Made by a program: the position numbers and the translations under genes. Shown here piece by piece: positions 58,413 to 64,000 of a stretch of DNA of 64,000 nucleotides; positions within the stretch are counted from its first letter, which is position 1, and each line of letters opens with the position of its first letter. The notes below the pieces were generated by a model. The model was not told where the DNA came from. It searched no databases and saw only the letters and a list, made by a program, of their open reading frames with translations. Origin of the DNA: Streptomyces uncialis (GTDB lineage Bacteria; Actinomycetota; Actinomycetes; Streptomycetales; Streptomycetaceae). The stretch covers positions 5,541,501 to 5,605,500 of the forward strand of contig NZ_CP109583.1 in assembly GCF_036250755.1 (NCBI RefSeq). Direction: 5' to 3'.

Positions 58413-58692
58413 CTGTAGCTAGTAGTCCGTCCTCGTGACGCCGTCCTCTCTCCGACGGTGACCGGACGTGACGATCTCCGGTGCTCTGAATCAGCCCACG
58501 TCTCCGCCCGCGCGTATGTCGCGGTGCCCGGGGGCGGGTGTCTTCGTCGAGGCCGCTCGGCCTGCTCTTGCTGCCATCGCAGACCTCCCAGCAAGGAGCA
58601 CCCCGGGTGTCCAGCACCTGCAAGACTCTCTCCAGCACTCCACCGAACATCCTGACCGGCACTTTCGTCTGCCACCGGCGGCAGGTGAAGTC

Positions 58693-59211
58693 ATGCGCCC
58701 GATGAGCAGGGAAGAGGTGCGCGGCGCGATCGTGAACCTCGACCGAACCGGGAGCAAGGTACGACTGCCGGCCTGGTTCGACGACGCCCCATGGCATCGG
58801 ATCGACTACCTCGGGTGGCGGGATCCGCGCGCCGCGAAGTGCGCCTACCTCGTCACGGAGGCCGACGGCCAGGCGTTGGGGGTGCTGCTGCGGCAGGCCC
58901 CGAACCATGCGGACGGATCGCGCGCGATGATGTGCGACCTGTGCCGGTCCAGCCGCCGGTTCAACGAGGTCTCACTGTTCACCGCCCGGCGCCCGTCCCG
59001 CGACAAACGCGAACGCCTGAACACCGTCGGTCTCCTCCTGTGCACCGATCTCGACTGCGCGGTGAAGACGCGTACCGAGCCGACCCGCCATGCCTACGAT
59101 CCCCCGGGCGACGACATCATCGCCGCGCGCCGCGAAGGCGTGCGTTCGCGCGCGATCGCCTTCATACGTTCGGTGCCCGACGCCGAACGAACCGCACGCC
59201 GCAGAACGTGA
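58693..59211 (+). CDS. FBP-domain (EF-G-binding-type treble-clef zinc finger) protein
   Basis: 172 residues from ATG 58693 (AGGTGA upstream); the longer frame from 58468 has an unrelated head. The signature is MMCDLCRSSRRFNEVSLFTARRPSRDKRERLNTVGLLLCTDLDCAVKTRT, a four-cysteine treble clef, as in the C-terminal domain of FusB/FBP-type proteins that bind elongation factor G. The start (MSREEVRGAIVNLDRTGSKVRLP) is also family-like. It may modulate translation or protect EF-G; direct fusidic-acid resistance is not implied. Confidence 0.85.
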   Translation: MRPMSREEVRGAIVNLDRTGSKVRLPAWFDDAPWHRIDYLGWRDPRAAKCAYLVTEADGQALGVLLRQAPNHADGSRAMMCDLCRSSRRFNEVSLFTARRPSRDKRERLNTVGLLLCTDLDCAVKTRTEPTRHAYDPPGDDIIAARREGVRSRAIAFIRSVPDAERTARRRT

Positions 59212-59422
59212 GGTGATCCGGAGAGGGAGGACGACGAGGTCTTCCCGGCAACACGGTCGCGGCCGGCGAGCTCCGACCCGTACACGTACCCGGTCCGCAC
59301 CCGAGGCGCGACAGGTGTCACCGGGGCGGGAGGTCTGGCACCGGGATTTCCGGGCAGGCGCGGCGGAAAGCTGTGGGCGTCCGACCCCTTGACGGACGGC
59401 TGCCGGTCACCCGGGAGGGCAC

Positions 59423-59737
59423 GTGGCGAAGAAGGACCTGACAACGGACGCGGCGAAGGACCGCGAGAAGTGGCTGGCCCGTTTCCAGGTGCGGCTGGCC
59501 ATGCAGCCGGGCGTGGACCGGGCAGTGGTGCTCCAGGCGGTGAAGGAGGTCACGGCGCACTGCGCGGATACGGGAGAGCAGCCGCGGGCCGCGTTCGGCG
59601 ACCCGGACGCCTGTGCCGTACAGGCTGCCGCGCGGCTGGTACCGGCGGACCGGGCGGCGCGGGAGAGGCGGCAGGGTGCCGCGGTGGACAGGCTCGGCTC
59701 CGTGCTGAAGAAGGGCCGGGAGATCACCGGTCTGTGA
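59423..59737 (+). CDS. Small HAAS-like protein
   Basis: 104 residues, GTG 59423 after GGGAGGG. The pattern VVLQAVKEVTAHCADTGEQPRAAFGDPDACAVQAAARL resembles the helical HAAS-type module (E-V-x-x-H-C...G...P...FGDP...A) found at the N-terminus of longer membrane proteins. No membrane segment follows, so this is either a stand-alone module or a shortened version. The gap 59212-59422 shows nothing. Confidence 0.75.
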   Translation: MAKKDLTTDAAKDREKWLARFQVRLAMQPGVDRAVVLQAVKEVTAHCADTGEQPRAAFGDPDACAVQAAARLVPADRAARERRQGAAVDRLGSVLKKGREITGL

Positions 59738-59936
59738 CCGGTCGGAGCGACGCCCGCCACGGCGTTCGCCGCTCGTCTCCCCGCAGCACGCCCGTCTCAG
59801 CCGTTTCCGTTCGGGGGACGGTCACCGTGACCGTCCCCCGAACGCTTCCCCGAAGCTCCCCTCTCGGGCCAGCGCCCTCCGGCCTGCCGATACGGGATTC
59901 GGAAACCGGCACAGGCACAGGCACAGGCGCAGGCAC

Positions 59937-61469
59937 TCAGCGGTGCGACGGGGTCACGAGGGAACCGGGATCCGGGGAACCCGGGATGCCCGGGACGATC
60001 TGCTCCACGGGGACGGTCTGCTCGGCGGGGGAGCGGACCGGGCGTTCGGCGCGGCGTACCCCGTGGATCGCGAGGGCGAGTCCGACCAGGACCATCACCA
60101 CCGGCACGAACAACGCGGAGCGGAACGCGTCCAGCCGGGCGCCCGGATCGTCGCCCGCGCCGGCCGAGGCGATCCCGTACACCGCCGTCACCGCCGAGAT
60201 GCCGATGGCCGAGCCGAACTGCACGGAGGTGTGCAGCAGTCCACCGGCCAGCCCCTGCTCCTCCGCGTCGATACCGTCGGTCGCCGCGATGGTCAGCGGC
60301 CCGTACGCCAGCCCGAAGGCGACCCCCGCGAGCAGCAGCGTCGGGAGCATCGCCGTGTACGACCAGTCCATGCCCACCGGCAGGAACATCACGTACGCGA
60401 GGACCGCGGCGACGAAACCGCCGAGGATCACCCGGGCGTTGCCGAAGCGTTCGACCAGCTTCGGGGTGAGCGTCGGCGCCAGGATCGCGTCCACGCCCAT
60501 CACGACCAGCGCCACCGCGGTCTGGAGCGAGGACCAGCCGCGCAGCTCCTGGAGGTAGAGGGTCAGCACGAACTGGAAGCCGAAGAAGGCCCCGACGAAG
60601 AGCAGCGCCCCGAGGTCCGCGCGGACCATCGGCGCCTTGCGGAAGATCCCCAGCCGCACCAGCGGATCGCTGCTGCGCCGTTCGACCGCGACGAACGCGC
60701 CCAGCAGCAGCGCCCCGGCGGCCAGCGCGCCCACGGTCAGCCGCCACCCGTCGAAACCGTGCTCCAGCCGTACGATCCCGTACGCGGTGAGCAGCATCGC
60801 CCCCGCGGCCGTCACCGCGCCCAGCGCGTCGAAGCCGGCCGGTCCGCCGGTGCGCACGGGCACCGGCTGCACGGGGATCAGCCGGACCGCCGCGATCAGC
60901 AGCGCGCCGGCGAGCAGGACCGGTGCGAAGAACACCCAGCGCCAGCCCAGTTCCGTGAGCAGACCGCCGATGACGAGCCCGAGCGAGAAGCCCGCGGCGG
61001 CGGTCCCGGCGAAGATCAGCAGGGCCTTGTTGCGTGCGGGGCCCTCCTCGTACGACGTGGTGATCAGGGACAGCGCGGCGGGGGTCATGAACGCGGCGGC
61101 GACACCGGTCACGAAGCGGGCGACGACCAGCATCCAGCCCTCGGTGGCGAAGCCGCCGAGCCCGGAGAAGAGCAGGAAGACGGTGAGCCAGAAGAGGAAC
61201 ATCCGCCGTCTGCCCAGCAGGTCCGCCGCTCTGCCGCCCAGCAGGGTGAAGCCCGCGTAGCCCAGTACGTAGCCGCTCACCACCCATGCCGCGGTGCCTG
61301 TGCCGAGTCCTAGATCGGCGCGGATCGTGGGGATCGCCACGGCGAGCATCGCGACGTCGATGCCCTCCAGGAAGATCGTTCCGCAGAGGACGAGCAGCAG
61401 TGCCCAGGCGCGGGTGCCCATACCGGTGCCTGTACCGGCGCCCGTACCGGTGCTCATGCTCGTGGCCAT
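59937..61469 (-). CDS. MFS drug-type efflux transporter (DHA2-like)
   Basis: 510 residues, ATG 61469 with AAGGAG 7 nt upstream. At least 12 and probably 14 hydrophobic segments; motif A is GGRAADLLGRRRMF and the motif C-like region is GFSLGLVIGGLLTELGWRWVFF. The first 20 residues are a Gly/Thr repeat (GTGAGTGTGMGT) from a ggtacc-type DNA reiteration. It is a proton-driven exporter of drugs or metabolites. It diverges from an HxlR regulator that very likely represses it. Confidence 0.94.
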   Translation of the reverse strand: MATSMSTGTGAGTGTGMGTRAWALLLVLCGTIFLEGIDVAMLAVAIPTIRADLGLGTGTAAWVVSGYVLGYAGFTLLGGRAADLLGRRRMFLFWLTVFLLFSGLGGFATEGWMLVVARFVTGVAAAFMTPAALSLITTSYEEGPARNKALLIFAGTAAAGFSLGLVIGGLLTELGWRWVFFAPVLLAGALLIAAVRLIPVQPVPVRTGGPAGFDALGAVTAAGAMLLTAYGIVRLEHGFDGWRLTVGALAAGALLLGAFVAVERRSSDPLVRLGIFRKAPMVRADLGALLFVGAFFGFQFVLTLYLQELRGWSSLQTAVALVVMGVDAILAPTLTPKLVERFGNARVILGGFVAAVLAYVMFLPVGMDWSYTAMLPTLLLAGVAFGLAYGPLTIAATDGIDAEEQGLAGGLLHTSVQFGSAIGISAVTAVYGIASAGAGDDPGARLDAFRSALFVPVVMVLVGLALAIHGVRRAERPVRSPAEQTVPVEQIVPGIPGSPDPGSLVTPSHR

Positions 61470-61506
61470 GACGAGGCTCCTTCACAGAGGTCGCGCGGGA
61501 TCGGTC

Positions 61507-61560
61507 GGTTACCGGAGTGAGGGTCGGTTCCCCATCGGGGGTCGGTTCCCTCTTGTAACC
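61507..61560. promoter_or_regulatory. Operator region between the MFS and HxlR genes
   Basis: A 12-bp direct repeat gggtcggttccc (61521-61532 and 61539-61550) lies between an outer inverted pair ggttac (61507-61512) and gtaacc (61555-61560). TTGTAA (61553-61558) and CATGCT (61576-61581), 17 bp apart, form a likely HxlR promoter. The outer pair overlaps it. Confidence 0.6.
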
Positions 61561-61589
61561 AAGGCGATCCTGCGGCATGCTCGGCCAGC

Positions 61590-62075
61590 ATGGAAGAAGG
61601 CACTTCGAAGTCACCGAGTAACCCCGGCGGCACCATGGCCGTGGCCGACGCTCCAGGCGTGGACGGGTCCGGCGCACCGGTCGTGGACGGGACCGACGCG
61701 GACTGCTTCGACCCGTTCCAGTGGGACACCCGTGAGGACTGCGAGGTACGGCAGATCCTCGACCGGATCGCGGACAAGTGGTCCCTGCTGGTGATCGCGC
61801 TCCTCGACAACAGGACGCTGCGGTTCACGGAACTGCGGCGGGAGATCGACGGCATCAGCCAGCGGATGCTGACGGTGACGCTGCGGCAGCTGGAGCGGGA
61901 CGGGCTGGTCCACCGGACGGTTCACCCCGTGGTGCCGCCCCGGGTGGAGTACGGGCTGACCTCGCTGGGGTGCACGTTGCACGAGACGATCCAGTCCCTG
62001 GTGAACTGGACGGAGGCGCATCGGGCGGAGATCGCGGCGGCGCGGGCCGCGTACGACGCGCGGGCGGTCGGTTGA
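61590..62075 (+). CDS. HxlR-family transcriptional regulator
   Basis: 161 residues. The winged-helix domain (about 45-150) is typical: CEVRQILDRIADKWSLLVIALLDNRTLRFTELRREIDGISQRMLTVTLRQLERDGLVHRTVHPVVPPRVEYGLTSLG. A Cys in DTREDC before helix 1 and one in DADC could serve as redox or electrophile sensors, as in YodB/HypR-like members. ATG 61590 lies 8 nt after the -10-like box (leaderless); ATG 61635 is an alternative. It likely controls the divergent exporter. Confidence 0.93.
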   Translation: MEEGTSKSPSNPGGTMAVADAPGVDGSGAPVVDGTDADCFDPFQWDTREDCEVRQILDRIADKWSLLVIALLDNRTLRFTELRREIDGISQRMLTVTLRQLERDGLVHRTVHPVVPPRVEYGLTSLGCTLHETIQSLVNWTEAHRAEIAAARAAYDARAVG

Positions 62076-62218
62076 GGGGCCGTCCGGCCCGTCCCCCGTG
62101 GTGTCCTCCCACCTGGGCGTAGGTGCCCCCGGACAAACGTGCAGGAACGGGAGCGCGGGGTTCCGCCGGTACCGGTATTCCGTGCGGGCTTCGGCGCGAG
62201 TGCGATCGCTCGGGCGGT

Positions 62219-63223
62219 TCAGGTACGGCGGGTGAGGGTGTTCTGGGCGGCGAGGAGCCTGCGGTTGTTGCGGGCTGTGCGGATCGCGTCCCAGGTCAGC
62301 AGTGACAGCGCGGCCCACACCAGGGCGAAGCCGAGCCAGCGTTCCAGCGGCATGGCCTCCTTGAAGTACAGGACACCCAGCAGGAACTGGAACATCGGCG
62401 CCATGTACTGGAGCAGCCCCAGCGTGGACAGCGGGACCCGGATCGCCGCGGCCCCGAAGCAGACCAGCGGTACGGCGGTCACCAGGCCGGTCGCCGCGAG
62501 CAGCGCCATATGGCCGAAGCCCTCGCTGCCGAACGTCGACTCACCGCGTGCGCCCAGCCACAGCAGATAGCCGAGCGCCGGCAGGAACAGGACCGCGGTC
62601 TCGGCGGACAGCGACTCCAGCCCCCCGAGCCCCACCTTCTTCTTCAGCAGCCCGTACACCGCGAACGAGAACGCCAGGCACAGCGAGATCCATGGCGGCC
62701 GGCCGTACCCGATGGTGAGCACGACGACCGCGGCGGCACCGGTGCCCACCGCCACCCACTGCCAGCGGCGCAGCCGCTCCTTGAGCAGCAGCACGCCGAT
62801 CGCGATGGTGACCAGCGGGTTGATGAAGTACCCGAGCGACGCCTCGACCACGTGGCCGGCGTTCACCGACCAGATGTACACGCCCCAGTTGATGGTGATC
62901 ACCACCGCCGCGCCGACGAGCATCGCCAGCTGACGGGGGCTGCGTATGAGCTCCCCGGCCCACGCCCAGCGGCGTACGACGAGCAGGCCCAGGGCGACGA
63001 AGGCGAGCGACCACACCATGCGGTGGGCCAGGATCTCCGCCGCCGCGGCGGGCTTCAGCAGCGGCCAGAAGAGGGGGACGAGCCCCCACATGGCGTACGC
63101 GGTGACGCCGTTCAGCAGGCCGAAACGGTGCTCGCCGTGGGCGTCCCTCGGGGCGCCCGGGGACGCGCCGGTCGACGCCCCCGGTCCGGCCGTCGCAGCG
63201 GCTCCCGCCTCCGTCGCAGCCAT
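62219..63223 (-). CDS. rarD: RarD/EamA-family permease
   Basis: 334 residues from ATG 63223 (GGGGGAG upstream; an earlier ATG at 63268 is less likely). Ten membrane segments in two EamA repeats after an Ala/Gly/Thr-rich head. RarD signatures: GVTAYAMWGLVPLFWPLLKPAAAAEILAHRMVWSL, NWGVYIWSVNAGHVVEASLGYFINPLVTIAIGVLLLKERLRRWQW and STLGLLQYMAPMFQFLLGVLYFKEAMPLERW. It is a drug/metabolite transporter-type permease. The natural substrate is unknown. Confidence 0.94.
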   Translation of the reverse strand: MAATEAGAAATAGPGASTGASPGAPRDAHGEHRFGLLNGVTAYAMWGLVPLFWPLLKPAAAAEILAHRMVWSLAFVALGLLVVRRWAWAGELIRSPRQLAMLVGAAVVITINWGVYIWSVNAGHVVEASLGYFINPLVTIAIGVLLLKERLRRWQWVAVGTGAAAVVVLTIGYGRPPWISLCLAFSFAVYGLLKKKVGLGGLESLSAETAVLFLPALGYLLWLGARGESTFGSEGFGHMALLAATGLVTAVPLVCFGAAAIRVPLSTLGLLQYMAPMFQFLLGVLYFKEAMPLERWLGFALVWAALSLLTWDAIRTARNNRRLLAAQNTLTRRT

Positions 63224-63334
63224 GGCTCCCCCTCGTACCGGATGCGCGTGCGAACGGCACGCCTCCAAGAAGGTAGCGCCGACTCCCCCGCCCTGTCATG
63301 CCCGTACCGCGATACGGTCATGACACCCCGTGAG

Positions 63335-64000
63335 CCGCCCTCGCGTCGCCTTCGCTCCCGCTCCCGCTCCCCAGGTTCGTCCGGCTGGGCGTACTTGTCC
63401 CTGTGCGGGTCGCTCGTGGGGTGCGCAGTTCCCCGCGGGTCGCCTTCGCTTGCGCTTCCCAGGTCTGTCCGGCTGGGCGTACTTGTTTCCTGTGCGGGTC
63501 GCTCGTGGGGTGCGCAGTTCCCCGCGCCCCTGGGTGCTGCCCCTTGCGGTCGTTCGCCGGGTGCGGGGCCGTCCTCGTCTTTGCGTAGTTCCCCGCGCCC
63601 CTGACGGGGCACCCCCTTCCCTCCCGCAGTCGCGCTGCTGCGGGAGGGGGTGGGCGGGAATCTCTGCCCGCAGACTCCGATGCTCTTCAGTCGGGCAAGG
63701 GGAATGTCCGACCGAGCGCGTTGGAGCGAGGACGGAGAATCCCGACCGGCACCGACCCGAAGAACAAGCAGATGGCGCCCCGATAGGGGCGCGGGGAACT
63801 GCGCGAAACCCACGAGCGACGGCACAGGAACGAAGTGCGTCCCGCCGGACGGACCTGGGAAGCGCAAGCGAAGGCGACCCGCGGGGAATTGCGCGAACCC
63901 ACCGAGCGACGGCACAGGAAACAGGTGCGCCCCCAGGTACGAACCCGGGGGCGCGAGCAAAGGCGACCTGCGACGTGCGACTTACGAAGGCCACCTGCCA
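63335..64000. repeat. Intergenic mosaic repeat region R5 (runs to window end)
   Basis: Left modules (with gcgcagttccccgcgcccct near 63511), core copy D, then inverse modules with aggggcgcggggaactgcgc near 63785, continuing past the window edge. The 110 bp between the rarD start and this region hold the rarD promoter area only. Confidence 0.85.
63646..63748 (+). repeat. Conserved repeat core, copy D
   Basis: About 103 bp, nearly identical to copy B over its full length, including the gcggg-aatctctg-cccgc hairpin and the invariant cagactccgatgctcttcag. Confidence 0.85.

Overview
The window is a chromosomal segment of a very GC-rich actinomycete, almost certainly a Streptomyces. The evidence is strong third-position G/C bias, many GTG starts, futalosine-pathway menaquinone genes, a 14-gene complex I operon with actinobacterial subunit extensions, and the highly reiterated intergenic motif gcgcagttccccgcgcccct. 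I see no tRNA, rRNA, CRISPR array, transposase or prophage gene. Most of the region looks like core chromosome; the right third (about 45-63 kb) is more accessory.

Layout. 1-9 kb: end of a secreted ricin-type lectin, a cold-shock protein with a structured leader, mqnA, a membrane Ser/Thr kinase, a lipoprotein, a prepilin peptidase, then mqnC, an amidohydrolase-like small protein and menG. 9-15 kb: zinc-ribbon/proline-rich membrane protein, PASTA protein, GNAT acetyltransferase, a geranylgeranyl-reductase-type flavoprotein and an NlpC/P60 wall hydrolase. 17.3-33.4 kb: nuoA-N with a Rex-like operator upstream. 33.8-41.7 kb: recQ, fumarylacetoacetase, a decayed ATP-grasp fragment, a flavoprotein, a HAD phosphatase and a polyprenyl diphosphate synthase. 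43-51 kb: CHRD/DUF3455 secreted protein, LolA-like protein, an ABC exporter pair, an orphan Fe(III)-binding lipoprotein, an M28 aminopeptidase and a VOC protein. 51-63 kb: AhpD-like protein, DUF4232 lipoprotein, cupin-like protein, a NarL-type two-component system, a GntR regulator with a two-gene small-protein cassette, a CGNR zinc-finger protein, an FBP (EF-G-binding-type) protein, a divergent MFS/HxlR pair and rarD.

How the genes fit together. MqnA and MqnC make the menaquinone head group, the polyprenyl synthase can supply the side chain, MenG methylates the ring, the flavoprotein at 13.4 kb is a good candidate to saturate the side chain, and complex I reduces the finished quinone. The window therefore holds much of one quinone-dependent respiratory module; mqnB and mqnD are not present.

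Features that ordinary annotation would miss: (i) five intergenic mosaics of one repeat family, four of them carrying a conserved core of about 100 bp bounded by inverted repeats; (ii) an identical operator-like palindrome, GTAACC-N9-GGTTAC, directly abutting the ATG of two apparently leaderless genes (VOC at 51.2 kb, CGNR at 57.5 kb); (iii) a terminator-like hairpin in the cold-shock leader; (iv) a degraded ATP-grasp gene at 37.6 kb; (v) a possible 13-residue leader ORF ahead of the FBP gene.
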